Shown here: one piece after another, positions 6,828 through 15,344 of the stretch
Layout of the letters: each line of letters starts with the position of its first letter
How positions within the stretch are numbered: the first letter of the stretch is position 1
Assembly: GCA_034004165.1 (NCBI GenBank)
Contig: JAVEXI010000006.1
Coordinates: 1 to 55,682, forward strand
Direction: 5' to 3'
Length of the DNA stretch: 55,682 bases
Origin: Gudongella sp034004165
GTDB lineage: Bacteria; Bacillota; Clostridia; Tissierellales; Tissierellaceae
Position numbers and translations under genes: made by a program
Notes under the pieces: model-generated
Told to the model about the DNA's origin: nothing
The model's input: the letters and a program-made list of their open reading frames with translations, nothing else
Database searches by the model: none

Positions 6828-8570
6828 ATGAAAAGTTTAAAGACAAAAGCAATCGCACTTATACTTGTTCTTGTAATCATCAGTACGGCTGTGGCAGCAG
6901 GTGTGACAATCTACAAAAGCACACTTGTAATGAATCAAGCAGTCGACGCCCAGTTTATTGATAGACTTCGAGTTTCAGAAAATATGCTCAGGGTCTATCT
7001 TGAAGGCTTTTTTGGAGAACTAAGAATTAATAATGGTGGTAAACTTGTAGACCAAGGTGGTATGCCAATAGACAGAAGGCAGGATGTCATCGAAGATTTC
7101 TCTAAAGCCATGGGAGTAAAAGCTACAGTATTTGTCAAGAATGGCGACGATTTTATCAGTGTTTTAAATTCAGTTTCTACGGGAGAAGAGAGCAATTCCT
7201 CGGATAAAAGCATGGATAAATCGAGAGAACCGTACTTAAGCTTATCTGCAGGTAAAGGTTTTATTGGGGACACTGATTTACTAGGTATAAATTACGTTTC
7301 AGTTTATACTCCCTTAGTAGTTAAAGGGGAAACAATTGGAGCATATTTCGTTGGAATTCCAAATGCAAATATACAAAAAATAATGGATGAAGGATTTAAA
7401 GAATCTCTCGCATTTGCAGGATTTTCAATATCTATTATATTAGCAGTTGTTATTTTTATGAGTGTACAATTGGGCAAATATATAGTTAATCCAATATTAG
7501 CAGTCACTGAAAAATTAAACAGATTTGGTGAGTTGGACTTTAGCATACAAGAATCAGACGAAGACGAAATATTTACTTTGAGAGATGATGAAATCGGAAG
7601 CATGGCCAAATCCCTCAAAGTAATGCAAGATAACTTAGTAAGTTTTATTTCTAAGACTCTTTCTGCTACAGATGCCGTAGAAGCATCTGCCGAAGAGCTT
7701 AAGGAGACAAGTCATCAAACTGCGTTGGCTAGCAATGAGGTAACAAAGACAATTGAAGAAATTGCTGATGGAGCGGGAAGACAGGCTGAGGATACAGCAA
7801 CAACAGCAAACAATGTGGAAGAGTTGGGAAGGCTGATCGCAGGGGAAGAAAAACTTGTTATAGAATTAAATTCAGCTGCAAACGAGATTGAAAAACAAAA
7901 AGAAGAAGGATTCGTTATTCTAGGAGATTTAATTAATAAGACAAATGATACTGACAGTGCAACAGAGAACATTTACCAAATTACGTTGAGAAACAATCAA
8001 AATGCTGAAAAGATTGAAAAAGCCAGTGAAATGATTGAACAAATAGCAAACCAGACAAATTTGCTTGCTCTAAACGCAGCAATTGAAGCTGCAAGGGCTG
8101 GTGATGCAGGAAGGGGCTTTGCAGTTGTAGCTGACGAGATAAGAAATCTTGCTGAAAGTTCATCTAGGTTTACAAATGACATTAAGCTGATTATTAATGA
8201 GCTTAAGAATGAATCTAGACTTGCAGTTGAAGCTATGGACGAAGTTAAAAGTATTGTAAGGCAGCAGGATGACAGTGTAAAAGATACAGAACAGAGATTT
8301 ATTGGCATCGCCAACGCAACTGAAAGTGTTAAAGCAGTAATAGACAAATTAAATATATCAGCTGAGTCAATGGGAATGAACAGAGACAAAATCGTCGGTC
8401 TGGTACAAAATCTAGCGGCTGTATCCCAGGAAAATGCTGCAGGAACCGAACAGGCAACGGCCTCAATGGAAGAACAGGCAGCAACTATAGAAGAGATAGC
8501 AAGGTCAGGCGAAAAACTTGCATCGATATCAGCGGAACTGAAAGTTCTGATAGAACAATTTCAAATTTAA
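6828..8570 (+). CDS. Methyl-accepting chemotaxis protein
   Basis: 580 residues. TM1 is at about 8-28. A single-Cache-like outer domain follows (about 30-185, with the typical YVSVYTPLVVKGETIGAYFVG strand pair), then TM2 (about 195-215), HAMP (about 215-275) and a cytoplasmic signalling coiled coil. The hairpin tip NLLALNAAIEAARAGDAG followed by GFAVVADEIRNLAE is the conserved MCP signature. No CheR-binding pentapeptide is visible at the C-terminus. It shows that the organism is, or was, motile. The ligand is unknown; carboxylates or amino acids are usual for this domain class. The gene is flanked by a possible SigD promoter and an intrinsic terminator. Confidence 0.95.
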   Translation: MKSLKTKAIALILVLVIISTAVAAGVTIYKSTLVMNQAVDAQFIDRLRVSENMLRVYLEGFFGELRINNGGKLVDQGGMPIDRRQDVIEDFSKAMGVKATVFVKNGDDFISVLNSVSTGEESNSSDKSMDKSREPYLSLSAGKGFIGDTDLLGINYVSVYTPLVVKGETIGAYFVGIPNANIQKIMDEGFKESLAFAGFSISIILAVVIFMSVQLGKYIVNPILAVTEKLNRFGELDFSIQESDEDEIFTLRDDEIGSMAKSLKVMQDNLVSFISKTLSATDAVEASAEELKETSHQTALASNEVTKTIEEIADGAGRQAEDTATTANNVEELGRLIAGEEKLVIELNSAANEIEKQKEEGFVILGDLINKTNDTDSATENIYQITLRNNQNAEKIEKASEMIEQIANQTNLLALNAAIEAARAGDAGRGFAVVADEIRNLAESSSRFTNDIKLIINELKNESRLAVEAMDEVKSIVRQQDDSVKDTEQRFIGIANATESVKAVIDKLNISAESMGMNRDKIVGLVQNLAAVSQENAAGTEQATASMEEQAATIEEIARSGEKLASISAELKVLIEQFQI

Positions 8571-8576
8571 CAAAGA

Positions 8577-8607
8577 ATCCACTGCCAAGAGACAGTGGAT
8601 TTTTTTA
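8577..8607 (+). terminator. Intrinsic terminator after the chemoreceptor gene
   Basis: ATCCACTG / CAGTGGAT stem with a CCAAGA-type loop, followed by a run of T (TTTTTTAT). Confidence 0.85.
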
Positions 8608-8623
8608 TAGAATCTCGTTAACG

Positions 8624-8653
8624 TTGAAATATATCTGAACTTTGAATTATAAT
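8624..8653 (+). promoter_or_regulatory. Probable promoter of the PNPOx-dpaL pair
   Basis: -35 TTGAAA (8624-8629), 18-base spacer, perfect -10 TATAAT (8648-8653), 33 bases before the start codon at 8687. Confidence 0.6.
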
Positions 8654-8686
8654 GATACTAAATAAAGGAAAAGAGAGGTATAGTGA

Positions 8687-9193
8687 ATGTTCAGGGAAAT
8701 GAGAAGATTTAAACAGCTTTTATCTGAAGAAGAGATAAAGATAGTTATGGGAAGAAATACAAATGGGATACTCGCCTGCATGGGAGATGATGGCTACCCT
8801 TATGGAGTCCCTGTAAATTACGTATATCACAACGGGAAAGTTTATTTTCATTCATCAAAGAAAGGGCACAAAATTGATGCTATAAAAGCCAATACGAAAG
8901 TTTCATTTACCGTTGTCGATCAGGATAAGATTGTACCTGAAGAATATACTTCTTATTTTAGAAGTGTTGTAGCTTTTGGGAACGCAAGAATAGCAGAAGG
9001 TGATGAGTGGAGAGAAGGTTTTCAAGCGCTTATCGATAAGTATACTGCAGATCTTCCTCCAGATAGAAATAAACGAGAGCTGGATAATTGCACAGGAACT
9101 CTGATTGTAGCAATAGATATAGATCACATTACTGGAAAAGAAGCAATAGAGATAATAAACGAACGAAAAGCTAAGGAGGATTTCCATGGTTGA
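8687..9193 (+). CDS. PNPOx-fold flavin-binding protein (NimA-like)
   Basis: 168 residues with the split-barrel pattern of the pyridoxamine-5'-phosphate-oxidase-like family: GILACMGDDGYPYGVPVNYVY (about 27-47) and VYFHSSKKGHKIDAIKAN (about 52-69). These resemble NimA/nitroimidazole-reductase-type and general FMN-binding members. The 3' end overlaps the dpaL start by 8 bases, and the dpaL ribosome binding site lies within this gene, so the two are coupled. A link to PLP supply or to redox chemistry of the PLP enzyme DpaL is tempting, but these proteins bind flavin and many have no known reaction. The specific activity is unknown. Confidence 0.85.
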   Translation: MFREMRRFKQLLSEEEIKIVMGRNTNGILACMGDDGYPYGVPVNYVYHNGKVYFHSSKKGHKIDAIKANTKVSFTVVDQDKIVPEEYTSYFRSVVAFGNARIAEGDEWREGFQALIDKYTADLPPDRNKRELDNCTGTLIVAIDIDHITGKEAIEIINERKAKEDFHG

Positions 9194-10394
9194 AAACTTT
9201 AAGATAGCCAGTTTGAAGAATAAGAGTTATAGCTCGGACTATCTTCAGATTATGAATGAGCAAGTTGCAAAAGATGTAATGCAGTTTCACAACAGCTTTC
9301 CAATGTATAAAAAAACACCACTACGAAACATGGAAAATCTGGCAGCTGAGCTCGGCCTTGGTGGAGTATACGTTAAAGATGAATCCTACAGATTTGGACT
9401 CAATGCTTTTAAAGTGCTTGGCGGTAGCTTTGCAATAGGTAATGTATTGGCAGAAAAGCTCGGTAAAAGCATAGCACAGATGACTTACAATGAATTAGTT
9501 TCCGATGATACCAGAAAAGAACTTGGTGAAATGGTCTTTGTTACAGCTACAGATGGAAACCATGGCAGGGGAGTTGCGTGGACTGCTAATCAACTGAAAC
9601 AAAGATCGGTTGTTCTTATGCCAAAGGGAAGTTCTTTGGAGAGGCTTGAGAATATCAGAAAAGAGGGTTCAGATGCATCAATAATAGACGGGAACTACGA
9701 TGATGCTGTAAGAATGGCAAATAGTCTTGCAGAAAAGAATGGATGGGTTATGGTACAAGATACCGCATGGGAAGGCTATGAAGATATACCGACTTGGATA
9801 ATTCAAGGATATAGTACTATGGGATACGAAGCATATGAAGAACTTCTAGAATTTGGCGTTAAAAGACCTACACACATTTTTTTACAGGCAGGCGTTGGCT
9901 CGATGGCAGCTGCGGTAGCTGGGTTATTTTCATCTATTTATGGCGATGAAAAACCCATAATTACAGTTGTAGAGCCAAATAAAGCAGACTGTATTTACCG
10001 AACGGCAGAGGCTGACGATGGACAGCTTAGGATTGTCACCGGAGACATGGATACTATTATGGCAGGTCTTGCTTGTGGCGAACCATGTACCATTGGCTGG
10101 GATATACTGAAAAATACAGCAGAGCATTTCATTTCATGCCCTGACTATACCGCAGCAAAAGGAATGAGGATGCTCGGGAATCCAATGGGTGAAGACATCA
10201 GACTAATATCAGGAGAAAGCGGAGCCGCTGCATTTGGCTGTGTAGCTGAAATTATGACAAATGACAACTTGGGCTGGATGAGAAAAGAGCTTAAACTTGA
10301 CATCAACTCTCATGTGCTTTTTTTCAGTACAGAAGGTGATACTGACAAAAAGGGATATAAAGACATCGTATGGGACGGGAAATATTCAGGTTAG
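9186..10394 (+). CDS. dpaL: 2,3-Diaminopropionate ammonia-lyase
   Basis: 402 residues of the fold-type-II PLP family. The PLP lysine is K76 in GLNAFKVLGG, the phosphate-contact region is ATDGNHGRGVAW (about 118-129), and the glycine-rich loop is QAGVGSMAAAVAG. Length and motifs match DpaL (YgeX), which converts 2,3-diaminopropionate to pyruvate and two ammonia. AAGGAGG lies 6 bases before the ATG at 9186, inside the preceding gene. The 3' end overlaps the convergent MFS gene by 4 bases. The pyruvate formed would feed fermentation directly. Confidence 0.92.
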   Translation: MVENFKIASLKNKSYSSDYLQIMNEQVAKDVMQFHNSFPMYKKTPLRNMENLAAELGLGGVYVKDESYRFGLNAFKVLGGSFAIGNVLAEKLGKSIAQMTYNELVSDDTRKELGEMVFVTATDGNHGRGVAWTANQLKQRSVVLMPKGSSLERLENIRKEGSDASIIDGNYDDAVRMANSLAEKNGWVMVQDTAWEGYEDIPTWIIQGYSTMGYEAYEELLEFGVKRPTHIFLQAGVGSMAAAVAGLFSSIYGDEKPIITVVEPNKADCIYRTAEADDGQLRIVTGDMDTIMAGLACGEPCTIGWDILKNTAEHFISCPDYTAAKGMRMLGNPMGEDIRLISGESGAAAFGCVAEIMTNDNLGWMRKELKLDINSHVLFFSTEGDTDKKGYKDIVWDGKYSG

Positions 10395-11587
10395 GCTTTT
10401 ATCTTGCCCACTGAAACAAATACTACAATTGTTCCAACGACACAAAGCAGGGTGCTGAATAACAGAAGGCTGGATGGACCTTGTACATCTAGTACTATTC
10501 CGCCAAGAAGACTTGCAAAGACCGCGCTTAGTGTCATCATACCTGTTATTAGAGACTGTCCTTTGATAGCATCACTTCTTTCTAAAACTTCATCTACGAG
10601 ATGTACAGAGGATGCCAGGTAAAGAGGGAATGAAATCATTTGAAACAGGAAAGCAATGTATACAAATCCTGCAGTTTTGGCTAGGTAAGTAAGGAAAACC
10701 TTAAATATGTAGCCAATAGATGCAATTTTCAACATGGTTTCATAGCTGAATTTCTTTCTAAGGTTACTGAAAAAGAAGAGAGCTGGCAGTTCTAATATTG
10801 CCATAAAGGAGAACAGTCGACCCATGAGTGCTTCTGTACCACCAATTGGGACAATTATCTGAAACAGATAGTTATTTAAAACTGCGTTTTGAAAATAGAC
10901 CATCAGTGTACCTATAGAGAATATGAAAAGCATTTTATTTTTCTTTGCAAAAGAAATAAATGAGACCGGCTGGTCAGGGCGTGCTGCTCTGGCTCTGCCG
11001 GCTTCTTTTACATCGGTGTGGTTATAGTTGTTATACATAGCTTCAGTTGTAATAAGTGAGCCAATGAATAAAAGAAGCACTACTGTTCCAATGACAGGAA
11101 CAGTTATTATGCCAAATGTCACGATAAGAGAACCCATAACGACGCTAAGGGCTGAATAAAATATCGATCCACCACTTCTTGCGACTCCGTAATTTATTGG
11201 TATTTCAAAACTGCTATAGTTAAAGGCAATAGCATTGATAAGTGGTTGAAGTGACATGAGAAGAGCACCTATGGTTACAAAAGAAGTGGTCAGGATTAGA
11301 GATTTTTCTTTCATTGTAAACAATGAGACAGTAAGAGCTACGAGGATTGCTGAAAAAATTACAGTTATTTGAACAAGTGTGAGTTTTTCTGAACGATCTG
11401 CCATATCAGCAAAAATTGGCTGCATTATAACAGAAATTACATTAAGCAAGGCCAGTATCCAGCCTATCTCTGTGTTGGAATAGCCTTTAGCAATTAAGTA
11501 AACAGATGAAAAACTGATTATTACACAAAAGTACATCCAGTATGTACCTTGTGCGATTGCATATGATAAATTTAGTTTATTTCTCAT
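10391..11587 (-). CDS. MFS transporter
   Basis: 398 residues with 12 predicted membrane segments and a cytoplasmic basic loop in the middle (about 195-210, AGRARAARPDQP). The N-terminal half has the loop-2/3 element ADMADRSEK, as in MFS symporters. It resembles the LacY/nucleoside-proton-symporter-like branch rather than drug pumps, but the substrate cannot be read from the sequence. The gene is convergent with dpaL and lies downstream of the LysR gene on the same strand (110-base gap). Its leader contains a strong inverted repeat that encloses the presumed ribosome binding site. Confidence 0.85.
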   Translation of the reverse strand: MRNKLNLSYAIAQGTYWMYFCVIISFSSVYLIAKGYSNTEIGWILALLNVISVIMQPIFADMADRSEKLTLVQITVIFSAILVALTVSLFTMKEKSLILTTSFVTIGALLMSLQPLINAIAFNYSSFEIPINYGVARSGGSIFYSALSVVMGSLIVTFGIITVPVIGTVVLLLFIGSLITTEAMYNNYNHTDVKEAGRARAARPDQPVSFISFAKKNKMLFIFSIGTLMVYFQNAVLNNYLFQIIVPIGGTEALMGRLFSFMAILELPALFFFSNLRKKFSYETMLKIASIGYIFKVFLTYLAKTAGFVYIAFLFQMISFPLYLASSVHLVDEVLERSDAIKGQSLITGMMTLSAVFASLLGGIVLDVQGPSSLLLFSTLLCVVGTIVVFVSVGKIKA

Positions 11588-11591
11588 GATA

Positions 11592-11645
11592 AACCTGCTT
11601 TCAATGGTGATAAGTACCAGAATATTTTACCATCGAAAGCAGGTT
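11592..11645 (-). promoter_or_regulatory. Leader hairpin covering the MFS ribosome binding site
   Basis: Arms AACCTGCTTTC (11592-11602) and GAAAGCAGGTT (11635-11645) pair perfectly. After one mismatch, ATGGT (11604-11608) and ACCAT (11629-11633) pair too, leaving a 20-base loop. On the minus strand the downstream arm ends 4 bases before the ATG, so the only Shine-Dalgarno-like bases (GCAGG) are inside the stem. No T-run follows, so it is not a terminator. Translational control is inferred. Confidence 0.6.
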
Positions 11646-11697
11646 CTTTCAAAGATTATTTCTTTTTAGCAAGTAACATTCTCTGTGCCAATCAGAT

Positions 11698-12630
11698 CTA
11701 ATTACTATTTATTGAATATACCGACCTAGGGTATTTAGGGCCAATCTCCCATCTCATAGAGTGATTATAATTGAGGAAGCTTTCGAGTGCTGGGGTTGGT
11801 GGCATTTTCTTATTCCATAGCAGACAGATTTTTCTGCGCATCAAATTATGCTCAAAAGGAATAGCTGTTATTTTATAACTTTCAAGCGAAGGGATATTTG
11901 GCATTATAGCAACGCCTAGTTTTGCCCCGACAAAGGCAGCCATAGAGTTACATTCATCGACTTTAAAAACAATTTCAGGCTTAATATTTGATTTTTTAAA
12001 CAACGATTCCGTTTGCATATATAAATCAGTTTTCTTATTAATCATTACAAATTTTTCATTTTTGAAGTCTTCCGGTGAAATTAATTTTTTATCCGCCAAC
12101 GGATGATCATTAAATACTACAAAATACAATTCCTGATCAAAGATTGGCAAAGAGTCAATGTTTTCATTAACTGTCTCTGGAAGAGGAGCTAAAACCACAT
12201 CTAATGAGCCATCGAGTAATTTATCTATTAGAGACTGGGTCTTATCTACTAAAAAGTTGAAATGAATAGCTCTATTTCCCTGATCTTCATAAAATTCATC
12301 AATTAAACTCGGAACAGCATCAAAGCTTACAGTATAAATGTATCCAAAATTTATTATACCTGCAGCGGGGTTAATCATTTTCTTTAGATTTTGCTCACCT
12401 TGAGCTAGGATATTTAGTGCACTTTCTGCATATGGAAGAAAAGCTTCTCCGTATTCAGTCATTTGAACTCTTTTCCCTACTTTAAAAAATAATTCTACTC
12501 CGAGCTCTTCAGAAAGCTGCGATAAAGCATAACTTAAGCTAGGCTGTGAAATATTTAAACTTTCAGCTGCTTTTGTGTAATGAAGAGTGTAGCACATTTC
12601 TACAAAATACTTCAGTTGTTGTAGAGTCAT
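11698..12630 (-). CDS. LysR-family transcriptional regulator of the catabolic island
   Basis: 310 residues. The N-terminal winged helix-turn-helix shows the family pattern (LQQLKYFVEMCYTLHYTKAAE, then LNISQPSLSYALSQLSEELG). A periplasmic-binding-protein-like effector domain follows (about 92-295). AAAGGAG precedes the ATG at 12630. It is divergent from the HMGL-like gene at 12881 with a 250-base intergenic region, the standard arrangement for a LysR regulator and its target operon. The effector is probably the island's substrate or an intermediate, which is not known. Confidence 0.93.
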   Translation of the reverse strand: MTLQQLKYFVEMCYTLHYTKAAESLNISQPSLSYALSQLSEELGVELFFKVGKRVQMTEYGEAFLPYAESALNILAQGEQNLKKMINPAAGIINFGYIYTVSFDAVPSLIDEFYEDQGNRAIHFNFLVDKTQSLIDKLLDGSLDVVLAPLPETVNENIDSLPIFDQELYFVVFNDHPLADKKLISPEDFKNEKFVMINKKTDLYMQTESLFKKSNIKPEIVFKVDECNSMAAFVGAKLGVAIMPNIPSLESYKITAIPFEHNLMRRKICLLWNKKMPPTPALESFLNYNHSMRWEIGPKYPRSVYSINSN

Positions 12631-12686
12631 AATATTTCTCCTTTACATGATACGTGACAGACTACTAAGAAATTATAGAAAACATA

Positions 12687-12741
12687 TTGAATTAGAAAGA
12701 TCATTCAAAAGCAATATATCACTAAAAATCAATATATTCAA
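12687..12741. promoter_or_regulatory. Candidate LysR-binding region in the divergent promoter
   Basis: An inverted repeat TTGAAT-N10-ATTCAA (12687-12708) is followed by two direct CAATATAT boxes (12712-12719 and 12730-12737) starting 18 bases apart. LysR proteins typically bind dyads of about this size at a fixed position in the shared promoter. The rest of the 250-base gap is AT-rich, with a -10-like TATAAA stretch near 12797. No other structure was seen. Confidence 0.45.
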
Positions 12742-12880
12742 CGAGAAGAACAGATTATAAATATTTCTTATCATAGTTAAATTCTATAGTTATTATATAA
12801 AATAGGTATTGGACTTTCAACCCCTATTAAAATAAGATTAAAGAAGATAGAATTGTCAGAAAATTATAAAGGAGATATAT

Positions 12881-13798
12881 ATGAAACTTCCAGCTAAAGT
12901 AAATATTTGTGAAGTTGGTTTACGTGATGGGCTTCAAAATGAAGATAAAATTATCACTACAAAAAATAAAGTTGAGTTGATAGAAGATCTTATTGAAGTG
13001 GGATTTAAAGTAATTGAACTGGGTTCTTTTATGAGCCCCAAAGCTGTACCTCAAATGGCAGATACAGACGAATTGTTTTTAAAATTCAATAATATTGCAG
13101 ATATTGAATTCCGTGCACTTGTGGCAAATAGAAAAGGGATTGAAAGAGCGATAAACTGCGGATGTAAAAAAGTTAAACTTAATGTATCAGCAAGCAGAGG
13201 GCATAATCTTGCAAATATTAACATGACCCCTGAAGAAAGCGTTTCCAGCTTCGCAGGTAATGTAGAATTTGCAACTTCTCATGGGCTTGAAGTATCAGGC
13301 TCAATCTCTATGCCTTTTGGCTCTCCGTGGGAAGGCAGCATTCCAGTATCTGATGTTGATAGTATTGTTCAAGCTTATATAAATGTTGGTGTTACAGAGA
13401 TTTCTCTTTCTGATGCTTCGGGGATGGCGGTACCAAATCAGGTTTACGAGATGTGCAACTTTATGAAAGATAAATATCCTGAGGTAAAATGGTGGCTGCA
13501 TTTCCATAATACCAGAGGTATGGGAATGGCAAATATACTTGCAGGAATGTTGGCTGGGTTCACCAATTTCGATTCATCTCTGGCAGGCCTGGGTGGGTGC
13601 CCATTTGTTCCTGGTGCGGCAGGCAATGTCTCATCAGAAGATGTTATTCACATGATGGATGAAATGGGGATATCAACAGATATCGATATTGTTAAGTTGA
13701 TTGAAGCTGCAAAGAAAATTCAAGGTTTAGTTGGACACACAACTGATTCATATATCTTAAAAGCTGGCCGTTCAAAGGATTTGTTAAAACAGCACTAA
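12881..13798 (+). CDS. HMG-CoA-lyase-like enzyme (DRE-TIM family)
   Basis: 305 residues. The catalytic RDGLQNE is at 15-21, E46 lies in IELGSF, metal-binding His207 and His209 in LHFHNTRGMG, and the family cysteine C240 in AGLGGCPFVPGAAGNV. These are the defining residues of hydroxymethylglutaryl-CoA lyase, which cleaves a 3-hydroxy-3-methylglutaryl-CoA-type thioester to acetyl-CoA and an oxo acid. No leucine-degradation genes are near, and the gene opens an operon with a CoA-acylating aldehyde dehydrogenase and a ThDP enzyme. Cleavage of another branched hydroxyacyl-CoA, or an aldol reaction on a free acid, is therefore plausible. GGAG precedes the ATG. Confidence 0.88.
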   Translation: MKLPAKVNICEVGLRDGLQNEDKIITTKNKVELIEDLIEVGFKVIELGSFMSPKAVPQMADTDELFLKFNNIADIEFRALVANRKGIERAINCGCKKVKLNVSASRGHNLANINMTPEESVSSFAGNVEFATSHGLEVSGSISMPFGSPWEGSIPVSDVDSIVQAYINVGVTEISLSDASGMAVPNQVYEMCNFMKDKYPEVKWWLHFHNTRGMGMANILAGMLAGFTNFDSSLAGLGGCPFVPGAAGNVSSEDVIHMMDEMGISTDIDIVKLIEAAKKIQGLVGHTTDSYILKAGRSKDLLKQH

Positions 13799-13861
13799 AG
13801 TAATTCTATTTAGTGTAAATTTCTAAATATATATCGTTAATTTATTATAGGAGGTAATTGT

Positions 13862-15334
13862 ATGAGCAGAATGAGTTCGATGGAAGAAGTATATGCAAAA
13901 CTCGACCAAGATCAAATTGATGAGATTGAAGAGAAATTTGCAAGAGCAGATGCAGCACAGAAAATCTTTGAAAAATGGAGCCAGGAAGAAGTAGACAGAA
14001 CAATACAGGCTATTGCCTGGAAAGTAGCTAACTCTCAGACATTCAAAGAACTGGTGGCAATGAGCATCGAAGAAAGTAAAATGGGAGATTTCGTAAGCAG
14101 AGAGAACAAGAAATACAAAATCAGAGGCGTATTAAGAGATGCACTAAGACAAAAGAGTGTAGGAATAATAGAAGAGATACCAGAAAAAGGAATAGTAAAA
14201 TACGCAAAACCAGTAGGAGTAATAGCCTGCGTAGTACCAGCTACAAACCCAGATCTTACACCTGCGGGTAATTCAATCTACGCACTAAAAGCAAGAAATG
14301 CAATAATCTTTTCTCCACATCCAAGAGCAGTAAAAACTGGAGGAAAAACAATAGAGCTCATGAGAGAAGGACTTAGACAGGTTGGAGCACCTGAAGATCT
14401 AATTCAGATACTCGGGCAGGGGAAAGCAAAAGTTAATAAGAGTCTGTCAGAAGCTTTAAACACAAAATGCGACTTAGTAATAGCTACCGGAGGACAGGGA
14501 GTAGTAAGAAGAGCATATCATTCAGGTACACCTGCATATGGAGTAGGGGCAGGCAATGCGACCATGGTATGGGATGAATCCGCAAAAGATGAACTGTGGC
14601 AGGCAGCATATAACACAATGCTATCAAAGACATCAGACTTTGGATCAGGCTGCTCAGCAGATGGAAACATAGTAATCCATGAAAGCATATTCGAAGAAGC
14701 CGTAAAAGCGCTGCAAGAAGTCGGAGGCTATTTACTTAATCAAAAGGAACAGGAAGCAGTCAAAAAAATCATGTGGGATGAGCAATGCCACAGGCTAGCA
14801 GATTCAGTAGCTCAATCACCACAGGAGATGGCCAGGCAGGCAGGATTTACCGTAAAGGACGATATAAAGTTCCTAATGGCAACTGGTACAGGCAGCTATA
14901 CAACCAGCTATGAAGACGTCTGGTGCAGAGAGAAACTATCCACAGTATTGGCAGTACATGAGTACAAAGGAGAATTTGGAAACGCCATAGAAATAATCAA
15001 ATCAATACACAATGTTGGAGGAAAAGGACATAGTGTGGGAATCTACTCCTACAACGAAGCAAATATACACAACTTGGCACTTGAAGCACAAGTAGGAAGA
15101 ATAATGGTTAGACAGCCACAATCAAAAGCAAATGCAGGAGCATTCACAAATGGAATGCCAATGACATCAAGCATAGGATGCGGAACCTGGGGCGGAAATG
15201 CAACCTCAGAGAACGTGAACCTGAAACACTACATGAATGTAACCTGGGTGTCAAAAGAAATACCCGAAGACAGACCATCAGATGAAGAACTGTTTGGAGA
15301 ATTTTATGAACCTGAAAGAGAAGTAAGAGAATAA
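13862..15334 (+). CDS. CoA-acylating aldehyde dehydrogenase (SauS/EutE-like)
   Basis: 490 residues. The acylating-type layout is visible: VPATNPDLTP (125-134), VIATGGQGVVRRAYHSG (about 206-222) for cofactor contacts, catalytic Cys264 in DFGSGCSADG, and no general-base Glu of the hydrolytic enzymes. The closest families I know are sulfoacetaldehyde dehydrogenase SauS and the EutE/PduP group, which turn an aldehyde, CoA and NAD(P)+ into an acyl-CoA. AGGAGG precedes ATG 13862. It is followed after 10 bases by a ThDP enzyme, which suggests a 2-oxo acid to aldehyde to acyl-CoA relay. The actual aldehyde is unknown. Confidence 0.88.
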   Translation: MSRMSSMEEVYAKLDQDQIDEIEEKFARADAAQKIFEKWSQEEVDRTIQAIAWKVANSQTFKELVAMSIEESKMGDFVSRENKKYKIRGVLRDALRQKSVGIIEEIPEKGIVKYAKPVGVIACVVPATNPDLTPAGNSIYALKARNAIIFSPHPRAVKTGGKTIELMREGLRQVGAPEDLIQILGQGKAKVNKSLSEALNTKCDLVIATGGQGVVRRAYHSGTPAYGVGAGNATMVWDESAKDELWQAAYNTMLSKTSDFGSGCSADGNIVIHESIFEEAVKALQEVGGYLLNQKEQEAVKKIMWDEQCHRLADSVAQSPQEMARQAGFTVKDDIKFLMATGTGSYTTSYEDVWCREKLSTVLAVHEYKGEFGNAIEIIKSIHNVGGKGHSVGIYSYNEANIHNLALEAQVGRIMVRQPQSKANAGAFTNGMPMTSSIGCGTWGGNATSENVNLKHYMNVTWVSKEIPEDRPSDEELFGEFYEPEREVRE

Positions 15335-15344
15335 GGAGGAGAAA

